DNA of 64,000 nt from Planctomycetia bacterium (GCA_016191115.1 JACPPG010000065.1:17344-81343), one strand, 5' to 3'. Counted from the first letter of the stretch, positions 16,994-27,954 are shown. The notes: generated by a model from the letters alone, not told the origin. Numbers and translations are program-made.

Positions 16994-17686
16994 TTATGCT
17001 ACCCGCCGGCGGCGCCTAACGGCCACGATCAGCAGAGCCCCTCCCGCGGCCGCTATCGCCAGCCCGGCGGGCTCCGGGACGATGCTCACCTTGTCCAAGT
17101 CGAAAGTGACTTGCGTGCCCACGGCCAGCGAGCCGCGATCGGCGAGGATTTGCAGGTTACCCAAATTGCCGAACACGGTCGCGAAGCTTACCGGCCCCTC
17201 AGGCTGAAGGGCCGGATTGCTCGGATCGATGGCAAAGGTGATCTGCGTCCATTGGTTCGGCGGCACAGTGGTGGGCGTCGAGAGGGCGCCGAATCCGGGG
17301 AAGTTGTCGGGCGTGGCAAAGCGCGTCCCGACGGTCAAGGCGGCAGCGGCATTGTGACGGATCCAAAAGCTGAACTGCGTGACGCCGCCGGCGATCCAGT
17401 CGCCGACGAAGGCGTCGCCGCTGGAGTTAAAGTTGTCCTGGCCGCGGAAGATGGTCTGTGCGGTGGCCGAGCCGCTTAGCGCGTGCAGCGACGAAATATA
17501 GGCATCGCCCGCTCCACCCGGGCCGCCGGTCGCCACGTAGTCAGGCGCCGTGTTGTTGGCCTTCTTCCAGTTGGCGTCGCCCGTGGGGAAGTCCTCGGTG
17601 TAGGGAACGGTCACCGCCGACACCGTAGCGGCGGAAACGAGCAGCAAGCAAGACGCGGTCAGCATCAGTGAGGTCGATCGCAACAT
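16994..17686 (-). CDS. PEP-CTERM sorting-domain protein
   Basis: Secreted protein of 230 residues with an N-terminal signal peptide (LMLTASCLLLVSAATVSAV). Its C-terminus has the classic tripartite sorting signal: VPEPAG, a hydrophobic helix (LAIAAAGGALLIVAV) and a basic RRRRR tail. Such proteins are processed by exosortase and exported to the surface or matrix, and no exosortase lies in this window. The central part is a predicted beta-rich choice-of-anchor type domain with no catalytic motif I can name. The gene converges with thiO. Upstream at 17884-17902 is a Fur-box-like palindrome about 200 bases from the start. Confidence 0.88.
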   Translation of the reverse strand: MLRSTSLMLTASCLLLVSAATVSAVTVPYTEDFPTGDANWKKANNTAPDYVATGGPGGAGDAYISSLHALSGSATAQTIFRGQDNFNSSGDAFVGDWIAGGVTQFSFWIRHNAAAALTVGTRFATPDNFPGFGALSTPTTVPPNQWTQITFAIDPSNPALQPEGPVSFATVFGNLGNLQILADRGSLAVGTQVTFDLDKVSIVPEPAGLAIAAAGGALLIVAVRRRRRVA

Positions 17687-18065
17687 TCCAGGCTCCCATC
17701 AAATGGAAAAAAGGTGGATCGGCAAAACCGCTGCGTTACCGAGGAATCGAATCCGCTCACAAAATCGCGTGTGAGCAGCCCGCGGCGGCAGGACACTCTC
17801 CAGGCCGAGCGACCCCAGGGAGGAGCGGCTTAGGACCGGAGGTTGTGTAGGAAGCTGGCGGGCGCGGCGGCTGGCTAGCTGATAATGAGAATCATTCTCA
17901 TTTGGATTGCCAGTGTATCTGCCGCAACGCCGCTGTCAATGGGCCGCAACCGAATTGCCGCAAATTCCTGTCCTCACGTTGCTTAGTTAGTGCCGACCCG
18001 CCGCGCTGGTAAGATAGTGCCGAGAAACGGCAGCCCGTTCCCAAAGACGGAAACGGAGGTTCCCC
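17687..18065. other. Divergent intergenic region with Fur-like operator
   Basis: Intergenic space of 379 bases between divergent genes (PEP-CTERM minus, molybdopterin oxidoreductase plus). It contains a 19-base perfect inverted repeat described separately and a purine-rich AACGGAGG-type ribosome-binding site just before the plus-strand gene. No coding sequence is convincing. Confidence 0.6.
17884..17902. promoter_or_regulatory. Fur-box-like operator
   Basis: AATGAGAAT-C-ATTCTCATT is a perfect 9-1-9 inverted repeat. With the flanking GAT at 17881 it reads GATAATGAGAATCATTCTCA, very close to the classic Fur consensus GATAATGATAATCATTATC. It could control the PEP-CTERM gene (about 195 bases away), the sulfite-oxidase-family gene (about 165 bases away) or both. 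The match to a Fur/Zur-type site is seen directly; which regulator binds is inferred. Confidence 0.7.
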
Positions 18066-19325
18066 ATGCATGCACTCTCCGAATTCCTGGCCAACCACCG
18101 GAACCTGACACGGCGCCATTTCGTCAAGCTCGGTGCCGGCGGGCTGGTCGCCGGTGGGCTGTGGGCCCGGTCGGCAATGGCGGACCCGGCGTCACCCGAA
18201 CTCGAGCAGGCCCTCGCCAAGCTTGGCAGCTACTTGACGCCTCAGGACGGCTTCAACGACGTGTCGCGCGGCAATCCGCTGCCCCACTCGCTGCCGGACG
18301 AGAAGAAGCGCGAGGTCGGCCTGACTCAGGAAACGTGGAAGCTGGAGGTCATCTCCGACCCCGAGCACCCGCCCAAGCTGCGCAAGCAGCTTTCAAAAAG
18401 CGCAGGCACGGCGCTCGATTTCACGGCCCTGATGGCGCTGGCCGAGAAGCGCGCCGTCCGCTTCGCCAAGGTGATGACCTGCCTCAACATCGGCTGCCCG
18501 CTGGGCATGGGCATTTGGGAAGGCGTGCCCCTGCGCGACATCGTCTGGATGACTTCTCCGCGCGAGGACCTGCGGCGGGTCTTCTACTATGGCTATCACA
18601 ACGACGACCCGAAGCAGATGTTTCGTAGCTCGCTGCCGATCGGCCGGGTGTTGGAAGACCCGTTCGACCTGCCGCCGGTCATCGTGTGCTACAAGCTGAA
18701 CGGGCAGTGGCTCACGGCCGAGCGGGGCGGCCCGGTGCGGATCGTCGTGCCGGAAGCGTACGGCTTCAAGTGCATCAAATGGCTGTCGCACGTCGTGCTG
18801 ACGAACCTGCCGTACGCCAACGACACGTACGCCGAGCAGAATAACGACGTCGACAGCCCGCTCAAGAGCTTCGCCGCCACGCTGTTTGTGCCCACCGAGT
18901 TGAAGGCGGGACAGCGTATTCCCATGTCGGGCTACGCGCAGGTCGGCATCGGCGGGCTATCGAACGTGCAAGTGTGGATTCAGCCGGAGGGTGAAGAGCC
19001 GCCCGCGAGCGACCCGTACTTCACTAGGGCCCCGTGGGTCGACATGGAGGTGCTACCCGCCCCGACAAGTTGGGGCGGCGGCCTGCCGGACGACAAGATT
19101 CCCGTGCCGACCGAGGGTTTTGATCCCTCGACCGGCCAGCCGCGCGCGTGGCCGATGCGGCTGGCGAAGGTCCACTGGGCCGGCATCCATCCGGGCCTGT
19201 CGCCGGGCAAGTACACGCTGCGATCCCGCGCCGTCGATGCGAAAGGGATCGGTCAGCCGCTGCCGCGCCCGTTCCGCAAGTCGGGCCACGCCGCGATCGA
19301 GCAGATCACGCTGGTGGTGACGTAG
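18066..19325 (+). CDS. TAT-exported sulfite-oxidase-family molybdopterin protein
   Basis: Exported oxidoreductase of 419 residues with a molybdopterin-binding domain of the sulfite oxidase type. Residues 16-36 are a twin-arginine signal (RRHFVKLGAGGLVAGG), so it folds with cofactor in the cytosol and acts in the periplasm. C139 in VMTCLNIGCPLG aligns with the conserved cysteine that ligates molybdenum, and GIWEGVPLRDI and RIVVPEAYGFKCIKW are typical of the domain. The C-terminal third (KAGQRIPMSGYAQVGIGGL and on) matches the dimerisation, Ig-like domain. It may oxidise sulfite or a related compound, but substrates vary in this family. An AAACGGAGG ribosome-binding site precedes the ATG. A sulfatase gene converges from the opposite strand, which fits a sulfur role. 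Confidence 0.85.
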   Translation: MHALSEFLANHRNLTRRHFVKLGAGGLVAGGLWARSAMADPASPELEQALAKLGSYLTPQDGFNDVSRGNPLPHSLPDEKKREVGLTQETWKLEVISDPEHPPKLRKQLSKSAGTALDFTALMALAEKRAVRFAKVMTCLNIGCPLGMGIWEGVPLRDIVWMTSPREDLRRVFYYGYHNDDPKQMFRSSLPIGRVLEDPFDLPPVIVCYKLNGQWLTAERGGPVRIVVPEAYGFKCIKWLSHVVLTNLPYANDTYAEQNNDVDSPLKSFAATLFVPTELKAGQRIPMSGYAQVGIGGLSNVQVWIQPEGEEPPASDPYFTRAPWVDMEVLPAPTSWGGGLPDDKIPVPTEGFDPSTGQPRAWPMRLAKVHWAGIHPGLSPGKYTLRSRAVDAKGIGQPLPRPFRKSGHAAIEQITLVVT

Positions 19326-19339
19326 GCGGGACGTTCTCG

Positions 19340-20770
19340 TTACTGTGGGCGCGAAGCCGCCGGGGCCGCCCGAGCCCGGCGCCTGGCCGCCGCGTTCGGA
19401 TTGGTGCGCCGTGCTGGTCCCCACCGTGGTTCGGCCAACTGCGCGTTCCAGGCGTCGTAGGTCTTTTGCAGATCGGCCACCGCTTCCGGCCGGTCCTTGG
19501 CCAGGTCCTTCGACTCGCTGATGTCGGCCGCCAGGTCGTACAGCTCGTCGCCGCCGCCTGGCATGCGCAACAGCTTCAGGTTCCCCTTCCGCACGGCGTG
19601 CGCCTGACCAAATCGCCAGAACAGCGCCTCGTGGGGCGGCTGGCGGTCCTTGCCTTCCAGGTACGGCAGCAGATTGACGCCGTCCAGGGGCCGGCCGGCG
19701 CTCGTGGCTGCCTGCTGCGCGTCGACCCCCGCCGCGGCGAGCGCGGTCGGCAGGATGTCAAGCGTGAAAACCGGCCGATCGTACGTGACGCCCGCGGGAA
19801 TATGACCCGGCCAGCGGACGACGTATGGCACTCGTATGCCACCCTCGTACACGCCCCCTTTCGCACCGTGCAGCGGATCGTTCCGCGACGAATTGCCTTG
19901 CGGTGGGCCGCCATTGTCGCTGACGAAGAACACGAGCGTATTGTCCGCCAGCTTCGCGTCGGTCAGCTTCCCGATCACCTGACCCACGCCGTCGTCCATG
20001 GCGCTGAGCATGGCGGCGTACTTGCGGCGCCGCTCGTCCGCGATGTTGGGGAATCGAGCCAGGTACTTGTCCGTGGCCTGCAAGGGCGCGTGCACGGCGT
20101 TGAACGTCAGATAGAGAAAGAACGGCTGCTCGCGATGCCGATCGATGAAGGCCGCCGCCTCGCGGGCAAACGCATCGGTCAGATAGGCCTCTTCGTCGAC
20201 CGGCTTGGTGCCGCGAACGATCGGGGCCTCGGCATCGGCGCGTAGATTCACGTACGGATGCGCCCCGGCATAGAACCCATAGAACTCGTCGAAGCCGCGC
20301 TTTAGCGGATGAAACTTCGGCTGGTAGCCCAGGTGCCACTTGCCGACCATGCCGGTGGCGTAGCCGATCTTGTTCAGCCGGTCGGCGAGCGTCGTTTCCG
20401 ATAACGGCAGGCCGAACTCAGGATCGGCCTGTTGGGCATTGCCCGGGTTGAACTCGTGGCCGAACCGCTGCTGGTACCGGCCCGTCAACAGGCCGGCCCG
20501 CGTTGGGCTGCACACGGGGCAGGACACGTAGCCATTGGTGCAGCGCGTGCCGCCCTTGGCCAGCGCATCCAGATTCGGCGTGGGAATGTCCTTGCAGCCG
20601 TGGAAGCCCACGTCGGCATAGCCCAGATCGTCGGCGACGATGACTACGACGTTCGGCCGGGGCGTATCGGCGGCCACGGTCCGCCGCGCCATGGGCGAGG
20701 GGACCGCCGCGAACAGGACCACGGCCACAGCGACGACGATCAACCAGCGTGCCACCAGAGAGCGAGACAT
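19340..20770 (-). CDS. Exported type I sulfatase
   Basis: Arylsulfatase-type hydrolase of 476 residues that removes sulfate esters, probably from algal or other sulfated polysaccharides. A signal peptide or anchor covers about residues 8-30. The metal-binding DD pair is at D47-D48 (VIVADDLGYADVGF). The catalytic motif C87-S-P-T-R91 followed by AGLLTGR contains the cysteine converted to formylglycine, so a maturase elsewhere is needed. GMVGKWHLG, FFLYLTFNAVHAPLQ and FFVSDNGGP are further family signatures. GGGAGG lies about 9 bases before the ATG. The C-terminal tail (RARAAPAAS) is low complexity. Its release of sulfate could feed the importer at 54911-58819, which is an inference. Confidence 0.93.
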   Translation of the reverse strand: MSRSLVARWLIVVAVAVVLFAAVPSPMARRTVAADTPRPNVVVIVADDLGYADVGFHGCKDIPTPNLDALAKGGTRCTNGYVSCPVCSPTRAGLLTGRYQQRFGHEFNPGNAQQADPEFGLPLSETTLADRLNKIGYATGMVGKWHLGYQPKFHPLKRGFDEFYGFYAGAHPYVNLRADAEAPIVRGTKPVDEEAYLTDAFAREAAAFIDRHREQPFFLYLTFNAVHAPLQATDKYLARFPNIADERRRKYAAMLSAMDDGVGQVIGKLTDAKLADNTLVFFVSDNGGPPQGNSSRNDPLHGAKGGVYEGGIRVPYVVRWPGHIPAGVTYDRPVFTLDILPTALAAAGVDAQQAATSAGRPLDGVNLLPYLEGKDRQPPHEALFWRFGQAHAVRKGNLKLLRMPGGGDELYDLAADISESKDLAKDRPEAVADLQKTYDAWNAQLAEPRWGPARRTNPNAAARRRARAAPAASRPQ

Positions 20771-21027
20771 GATTCTGTGCCTCCCGAATCGAGGTGGGCC
20801 ACCATCGCCGACGCGACGTTCGCCTCGGGCTTACTCGTTGAACCCCGATTGTCGAGCTAGGTGCCGGCCTTTGCCACCCCGCGGTTCGCGGAAAATGTCC
20901 TGGCCGGTAGCATTGCCCTCGCGGCGTGGGGCGGTCATGCTGGGGCCACGATCCCGATCGCGGCACGGTCTGGCTGGTTGCCAACCGTGAGGCGGAGACG
21001 CTACAAGGGGCGCCACTCGAGGCGGCC

Positions 21028-24000
21028 GTGACGCACTGGAACTTTGGCACAATTCGCCGATCCTCAATCACACGGCGCGGTCGAGCCAGACCGCGCCGCC
21101 GGCCACTTGCGGTCGAGCCGCTTGAGGACCGCCGCTTGCTTGCGTTCACCGTCAACCACACCCCGTACTTGCAACTGGGGAATGCTCCGCTCGACGGTTA
21201 CAACGGCGGCGCCGATCAGGCGGAAGTCATCTGGCAGACGACCGGCGCCCAGGACACCGATTCCTTCACCGCCGAGTTCCGCCAGACCGGGCAAGTCGGT
21301 TGGACCAGCGCCGCGCTCAATACCCCGATCATCACGGGCGTATCCACCCGCATCAACCATTCGGCGACGTTCAGCGGCCTGGCGTTCAATGCCGATTACG
21401 ACTACCGCATCACGCACCTCCGCGACGGCAGCCCCATCGCCACGTACGAAAGCACGTTCCGCACGCGCTTGGATGCCGGTGACGACACGCCCTTCACCTT
21501 CGCGGCCTATGGGGACTCGGCGGCCAACGTCACCGATCCGGTCGATTTTCGGGCCGTGCAGGCGCGGATCAACGTCGTCGATCCGGCGTTCTCGCTCCTT
21601 TTGGGAGACAACGCCTACGACTCGGGCACGCACGCGGAATTCGACCGTCGTCTCGACCCGTCGGTCAATCCCGAATTGACCACGTATAACAAGAACCACG
21701 TCGACTACTACGGCAACGGCAATCACGACAACGCGACCAGTAGCGGGCAGCCGTCGCACGACAATTATTCCGTGCCGATCCCCGTGGCCGGCGTGACCGG
21801 CCCGGTCGGCCTGGCCTTCGACGCCGACGTGCAAGCCGAGGAGAACTATTCGTTCGACTACGGCAGCGTTCACTTCGTGACCTTCGACACCAATAACTGG
21901 CAGAACAGCGCCGCCCTCGACAAGCAATTGGACTGGGTCGTGGCCGACATCGCCGCCGCGCGGGCCGCGGGGAACGCCCGCTGGGTCGTCGTGTACGGCC
22001 ACAATCCGATCGTCTCGCTGGGGGGCCACACGGAGCAAACGCCCGACGACTACTACTACGACCAGGTCGTCTCGCGGCTGGGCGCAGGGCCCGGTGGCGC
22101 GGGCGTTGACCTGCTTCTGGAAGCGCACGCCCACAACTATCAGCGCAGCTATCCACTCACCGGCCACACCGGCGCCACGGCCACGTACGTGGTCGACACG
22201 GATAGCGCGTATGCCAAGGGGGCTGGGCTGGTGCAAGTGGTGCAAGGAACGGGCGGCCAGTCGCTGGGCTACGGCGCCAATGACGCCACGTTTGCCAATT
22301 CGCCCGTCGCTCGCGGCATCGATTCCAGCACAACGCCGACCGCCGTTCAGTTCGGCTTCGGCCGGATCGACGTGACGCCGAATCAACTCACATACAGCTA
22401 CGTCAACACGGCCGGGCAAGTGCTCGACAGCTTCACGATCACCGGCGGCCCCGACATCACGCCCCCGACGGCCGCGGTAAGCGTGCCGCTGGACAACGGG
22501 CCGGCCGATCAAGACCCGGGCACCGGTCAGGTGGCGATCGCCACGCCGCAGGGCAGCTTCCAGGTGCAGTTGAACGATATCGGGGACGGGATCGACGATG
22601 CCACGGTCGTCTCGGCCGCCGTCTCGCTCACGAAGAACGGGCAGCCGCTCGTGGCCGGCGTGAACTACACGTTTGGTTTTGACGCCCCGAGCGACCGTAT
22701 CACGCTGACGCCAATGGGCGGGAACTTCGCCAGCGGCGACTATGCGATCACGCTCAACTCCGGCGGCCAGATCAAGGACCTGGCCGCCAATACGCTCGCC
22801 CAGACCACGCTAACGATCGACATCGATCCCACACTGCCCAATGTCATCAATTTTCAGCAGGGAGCCGACGGCTACACCGGCACGCTCGACACCTACCTGC
22901 ACGAGGACGCCCCCGACACGAACCAGGGCACCAACGTCAAGGTCGTGTCCGACGGCGACGACGATCTGGGCACGTCCGAAACGCCTCCCCAGCGGGTCGA
23001 GGGGCTGATCCGCTTCGACCACCTGTTCGACACCGCCGCCGGTGCGCGCGGGCAAGGGCCCATTCCCGACGGCTCGGTCATCACCAGCGCCATCCTCACC
23101 GTCCGCACCGGCACCGTGGCCAACGACCAGAGCGGGGCCGGCAACATCTTTTCGCTCCATCGGATGATCGCCGATTGGACCGAAGCCGCGACCTGGAACA
23201 GCATGGACGCGGGCGCTTCGCTCGACGGCGTCGAGGCGGCGAGCGCCGCCACAGCTTCGGTCAACGGCCCGTCAGTGCAAGGGGCCACGGTCAGCTTCGA
23301 TGTCACGGCCGACGTCCAGCTTTGGTCGAACAACAACACGCTCGACACGCGCGGCTGGGTTATCTATCCCACGACCGGCACCGATGGCTGGCGATTCGAT
23401 TCGAGCAACGCCGCCGCCGCCGCCAATCGGCCCATCCTGACGATCACGTACGCCAGCCCGCCGGATACCGTGGCGCCGCGGGTGGCGAAAGTCCAGGTCG
23501 GCTCGGACTCCTGGAGTACGAGCTTCCGCGACGACCTGGTGGCGAACAACCTGGGAACGGCCGACGGCTATGCGGTGCCAACAGGGGCCGACCAACTGAA
23601 GCCGCTGCCGTGGACGGGCCTCAACCAGATGTCGATCGCCTTCACCGAGGACGTCGAGGTGGCGATCGGCGACTTGCAGGCGACCGGAGTGAACGTCCCG
23701 ACATATGCCGCGAACGCGTTTACGTACAATCCGCTTACATACACGGCCACCTGGACGTTTTCCACGCCGTTCGGCGCCGACAACCTGACGCTCAACCTCT
23801 CCGACACGGTCACCGACGTCGTCGGCAACGCGCTCGACGGCGAATGGACGAACCAGGTCAGCACCGGCCAATCGGGCGACGGCACGGCCGGCGGCGATTT
23901 CTCGTTCCGCGTTAACGTCTTGCCCGCCGACGTGAATCAGGATGGGATCGTCGACATCTCCGACGTGCAGGCGGTCGCCGCTCGCTGGCTGCAATCGTCG

Positions 24001-24318
24001 ACGATCGTCGACGCCAACGGCAGCGGCCTGGTGGACGTCTCCGAAATCCAGGCCATCGCCGCGCACTGGCTCTCGACCGGAGGCGGGGCGGGCGGAGCCG
24101 CCGCAACGTCCGGTCCAGGAGCAAGGCCGTTCGCCGCCCGGCCGGCCGAACCGGCGCTTTCGAGCCCCGCGCTCCAACGCCCGCTCTGGCACGATCTGGC
24201 GATAGCGGATCTGGCCGACAGTTCTTCGCGCGATCACCGCCGCGACGATGTCCTTGCCGCCGTCGCGGCGGGCATTCTGCGCGCGGGGCCGGCACGCCGA
24301 AGGCTAGCCAGTGCGTGA
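21028..24318 (+). CDS. Surface metallophosphoesterase with LEDRRLL box, DNRLRE and dockerin repeats
   Basis: Large exported protein of about 1096 residues. The basic N-terminus followed by VEPLEDRRLLA is the planctomycete extracellular signature. Next come a fibronectin/purple-acid-phosphatase-like domain and a calcineurin-type phosphoesterase with AYGDSA, LLGDNAYDSG, YYGNGNHDN, VVYGHNPIV and EAHAHNYQRSYP as the metal-site blocks. An Ig-like domain (about 500-600) and a DNRLRE-type domain (GYTGTLDTYLHEDAPDTNQG) follow. A second Ig-like domain leads into a pair of dockerin-like calcium loops (DVNQDGIVDISDVQ and DANGSGLVDVSEIQ). The start is uncertain: the frame is open to a GTG at 20926, but the GTG at 21028 has GAGG at 21018-21021. 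It probably hydrolyses phosphate esters at the cell surface. Confidence 0.85.
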   Translation: MTHWNFGTIRRSSITRRGRARPRRRPLAVEPLEDRRLLAFTVNHTPYLQLGNAPLDGYNGGADQAEVIWQTTGAQDTDSFTAEFRQTGQVGWTSAALNTPIITGVSTRINHSATFSGLAFNADYDYRITHLRDGSPIATYESTFRTRLDAGDDTPFTFAAYGDSAANVTDPVDFRAVQARINVVDPAFSLLLGDNAYDSGTHAEFDRRLDPSVNPELTTYNKNHVDYYGNGNHDNATSSGQPSHDNYSVPIPVAGVTGPVGLAFDADVQAEENYSFDYGSVHFVTFDTNNWQNSAALDKQLDWVVADIAAARAAGNARWVVVYGHNPIVSLGGHTEQTPDDYYYDQVVSRLGAGPGGAGVDLLLEAHAHNYQRSYPLTGHTGATATYVVDTDSAYAKGAGLVQVVQGTGGQSLGYGANDATFANSPVARGIDSSTTPTAVQFGFGRIDVTPNQLTYSYVNTAGQVLDSFTITGGPDITPPTAAVSVPLDNGPADQDPGTGQVAIATPQGSFQVQLNDIGDGIDDATVVSAAVSLTKNGQPLVAGVNYTFGFDAPSDRITLTPMGGNFASGDYAITLNSGGQIKDLAANTLAQTTLTIDIDPTLPNVINFQQGADGYTGTLDTYLHEDAPDTNQGTNVKVVSDGDDDLGTSETPPQRVEGLIRFDHLFDTAAGARGQGPIPDGSVITSAILTVRTGTVANDQSGAGNIFSLHRMIADWTEAATWNSMDAGASLDGVEAASAATASVNGPSVQGATVSFDVTADVQLWSNNNTLDTRGWVIYPTTGTDGWRFDSSNAAAAANRPILTITYASPPDTVAPRVAKVQVGSDSWSTSFRDDLVANNLGTADGYAVPTGADQLKPLPWTGLNQMSIAFTEDVEVAIGDLQATGVNVPTYAANAFTYNPLTYTATWTFSTPFGADNLTLNLSDTVTDVVGNALDGEWTNQVSTGQSGDGTAGGDFSFRVNVLPADVNQDGIVDISDVQAVAARWLQSSTIVDANGSGLVDVSEIQAIAAHWLSTGGGAGGAAATSGPGARPFAARPAEPALSSPALQRPLWHDLAIADLADSSSRDHRRDDVLAAVAAGILRAGPARRRLASA

Positions 24319-24345
24319 TACCACTTTCAGCTCCCGTGGCACACA

Positions 24346-24402
24346 AGCCCGAAGCGCTAGCGAGGGAGCCGCGTCGCACGTCCTTCGCTGGCGCTTCGGG
24401 CT
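24346..24402. repeat. Inverted repeat, AGCCCGAAGCGC family, copy 1
   Basis: Left arm AGCCCGAAGCGCTAGCGAGG at 24346-24365 and right arm ending GGCGCTTCGGGCT at 24402 pair with 2 mismatches over 22 bases, with a 13-base loop. Related copies are at 34597-34618, 34691-34705 and 50571-50626. It lies in the 3' region of the phosphoesterase gene and may also act as a terminator. Confidence 0.8.
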
Positions 24403-24574
24403 AATATCGAGCGGCCGAACCCGTACCTCGCGCCAATTGACCGACGCGCGGCAGATGCACACAATAGACCGCTTGGGACGACCGCCGTAAAATCGCCGCC
24501 AGGGCGTAGAGCAACGGCGTCGCCCGACAACGGCTCGCGAACTTTTCTCCTGGCCCCACTCAAAGGACGTTTCC

Positions 24575-25477
24575 ATGGCACGCCGGTTCCCCCTCCTGTT
24601 GGTCGCACTATTGTTGATGGCCCCCGCCCTCGCGCGGGCCGCCGAGGATCAGTTCTTCGATTCCGACGGCGTCAAGATCCACTACATCGTCGAGGGCCAG
24701 GGCGAGCCCGTCCTCTTGATCCACGGCTTCACGGCCAACATCGACGTCCAATGGGGCCTGCCGGGCATCATTCGTGAGCTGGCCAAGGACTATAAGGTCA
24801 TCGCGCTGGACAACCGCGGGCACGGCAAGAGCGGCAAGCCGCACGATCCGAAGCAGTATGGCGAGCAGATGGTCGAGGATTCGATTCGCCTTCTGAATCA
24901 CCTGAAGATCGACAAGGCGCACATCGTCGGCTACTCGATGGGCGGCTTCATCACCAACAAGCTCATCTCCGTGCACCCCGATCGGGCGCTCACCGCCACG
25001 CTGGGCGGCGCCGGTTGGGCCCAGGCGGATGACCAGCGTCTGGCCTTTTTGACGAACCTGGCCGAGTCGCTGGATGCCGGCAAAGGCATCGGCCCGCTGA
25101 TCGAGCAGCTCACGCCGCCGGGCAAGCCCAAGCCGACCGAGGAGCAGATGAGCGGCATCAACCAGATGATCATGCTGATGAACGATCCCAAGGCGCTAGC
25201 GGCGTGCATCCGCGGCATGCAGGCCCTGGCCGTGCCGGAAGCCAAGCTCAAGGAAAACAAAGTGCCGACCCTGGCGCTGATCGGCGAGATCGACCCCTTG
25301 AAGATAGGCGTCGACGAGCTCGAGCCGCGGATGAAGAACCTCAGGGTGATCGTCATCGATGGCGCCGATCACATGAACGCCTTTTCGAACAAGGCGTTCA
25401 TCGGCGGGCTGAAGGAGTTCCTGGCGGCGAACGCCAAGAACCCCAAGCCGGCCGCCGCCGCGGCAGGCTCGAACTAG
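24575..25477 (+). CDS. Exported alpha/beta hydrolase
   Basis: Secreted serine hydrolase of 300 residues. A signal peptide (PLLLVALLLMAPALARAA) is followed by an alpha/beta-hydrolase fold. The oxyanion segment is LLIHGFTAN, and the nucleophile elbow GYSMGG gives S121. Likely catalytic partners are D240 (LIGEIDPL) and H266 (DGADHMN). The domain is compact with a short cap, as in esterases and related enzymes. The substrate cannot be read from sequence. The C-terminus is Ala/Pro rich. The next genes on the same strand (PQQ-like, DUF3500, LRR lipoprotein) are all exported, so this may be a loosely co-expressed set, although a repeat separates it from the next gene. Confidence 0.88.
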   Translation: MARRFPLLLVALLLMAPALARAAEDQFFDSDGVKIHYIVEGQGEPVLLIHGFTANIDVQWGLPGIIRELAKDYKVIALDNRGHGKSGKPHDPKQYGEQMVEDSIRLLNHLKIDKAHIVGYSMGGFITNKLISVHPDRALTATLGGAGWAQADDQRLAFLTNLAESLDAGKGIGPLIEQLTPPGKPKPTEEQMSGINQMIMLMNDPKALAACIRGMQALAVPEAKLKENKVPTLALIGEIDPLKIGVDELEPRMKNLRVIVIDGADHMNAFSNKAFIGGLKEFLAANAKNPKPAAAAAGSN

Positions 25478-25531
25478 GGGCCGTAGGTCGTCGGCCGTTT
25501 CTCAAGAGGGTCGGCGCGTGCGCCGACACCA

Positions 25532-26864
<1,333 letters not shown>

Positions 26865-26919
26865 AGCAGGGAAGCAGGTGACAGGTGAACGGTTGAGGGG
26901 TGAGAAAGGCGGATTCATC

Positions 26920-27954
26920 ATGCAGTCGAAGTTCATCGTGGGGGCGGGGTTGTTGATCTTGGCCGTGGCCGGAGGGGGGCTGGGCCTGGTCCTGGCCGAT
27001 CCGGGACCGGACATGGTCGCCGCCGCGCAGGGCTTTCTGGAATCGCTTTCCGCCGATCAGCGGGCCACGGCCACGCTCCCCTTCGACGACCCGGCACGCC
27101 TCGACTGGCACTTCATCCCCAAGCCCGAGCGCAAGGGGCTGCAAATCAAGCACATGGACGAGCGGCAGCGCAAGGCGGCGCACAAGCTCCTGGCCAGTGG
27201 CCTGAGCCACCTGGGCTACGACAAAGCCACCACGATCATGAGCCTCGAGGCCATCCTGCACGAACTCGAGAAATCGCGCACCGGGGCCCCCGTCCGCGAT
27301 CCAGAGCGCTACTATTTCACGGTCTTCGGCACGCCCGCCAGCTCAGGCCGGTGGGGCTGGAGCATCGAGGGGCATCACCTGTCCTTGAATTTCGTCGTCG
27401 ACGGCGATCGCGTCACCGCCACCACGCCCACCTTCTTCGGCGCCAATCCGGCCGAAGTCAAAAGCGACCTCGCCGTCGGTCCGAAGAAGGGGACGCGCGC
27501 GCTGAAGCCCGAGGAGGACTTGGGCTTCCAGCTTCTGGCATCGCTCTCGCCCGAGCAGCGCAAGAAGGCGCTCGTTGCCGATAAGGCGCCCAATGACCTG
27601 CGTGGCGCCGCCACGCCCCGCCCGCCACGGGAGTCGCTCGGGGGGCTGTCAGCCGCCGACATGAACGACGGCCAGCGCGCGGCACTCCGCGCGCTCCTGA
27701 AGGCCTACGCCGACAACATGCCCGATGCCGTGGCTCACAAGCGCCTCGAAGCCGTCGATCAGGCCGGCATCGAGAAGCTCGCGTTCGCCTGGGCCGGCGC
27801 CGATCATCCGGGCGTGGGGCACTACTACGTGGTGCAGGGCCCGACGTTCGTCATCGAGTTCGTCAATACACAGCCCGACTCGGCCGGCAACCCGGCGAAC
27901 CACATTCACTCGGTGTGGCGCGACATGCAAGGCGACTTCGGCCAGCGGCCGTAG
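26920..27954 (+). CDS. DUF3500 domain protein
   Basis: Exported protein of 344 residues with a hydrophobic N-terminus (FIVGAGLLILAVAGGGLGLVLA) and then a DUF3500 domain. Recognisable parts are AQGFLESLSADQRATATLPFDD, WHFIPKPERKGLQIKHM, the Trp/His-rich RWGWSIEGHHLSLNF, the FFGANPAEV segment, and HYYVVQGPTFVIEFVNTQ near the end. The function of the family is not established. The start at 26920 is preferred over an in-frame GTG at 26878 because the signal peptide begins there and GAAAGGCGG lies upstream. The gene follows the PQQ-like gene by 55 bases, and a 7-base-pair hairpin begins immediately after its stop codon. Confidence 0.85.
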   Translation: MQSKFIVGAGLLILAVAGGGLGLVLADPGPDMVAAAQGFLESLSADQRATATLPFDDPARLDWHFIPKPERKGLQIKHMDERQRKAAHKLLASGLSHLGYDKATTIMSLEAILHELEKSRTGAPVRDPERYYFTVFGTPASSGRWGWSIEGHHLSLNFVVDGDRVTATTPTFFGANPAEVKSDLAVGPKKGTRALKPEEDLGFQLLASLSPEQRKKALVADKAPNDLRGAATPRPPRESLGGLSAADMNDGQRAALRALLKAYADNMPDAVAHKRLEAVDQAGIEKLAFAWAGADHPGVGHYYVVQGPTFVIEFVNTQPDSAGNPANHIHSVWRDMQGDFGQRP

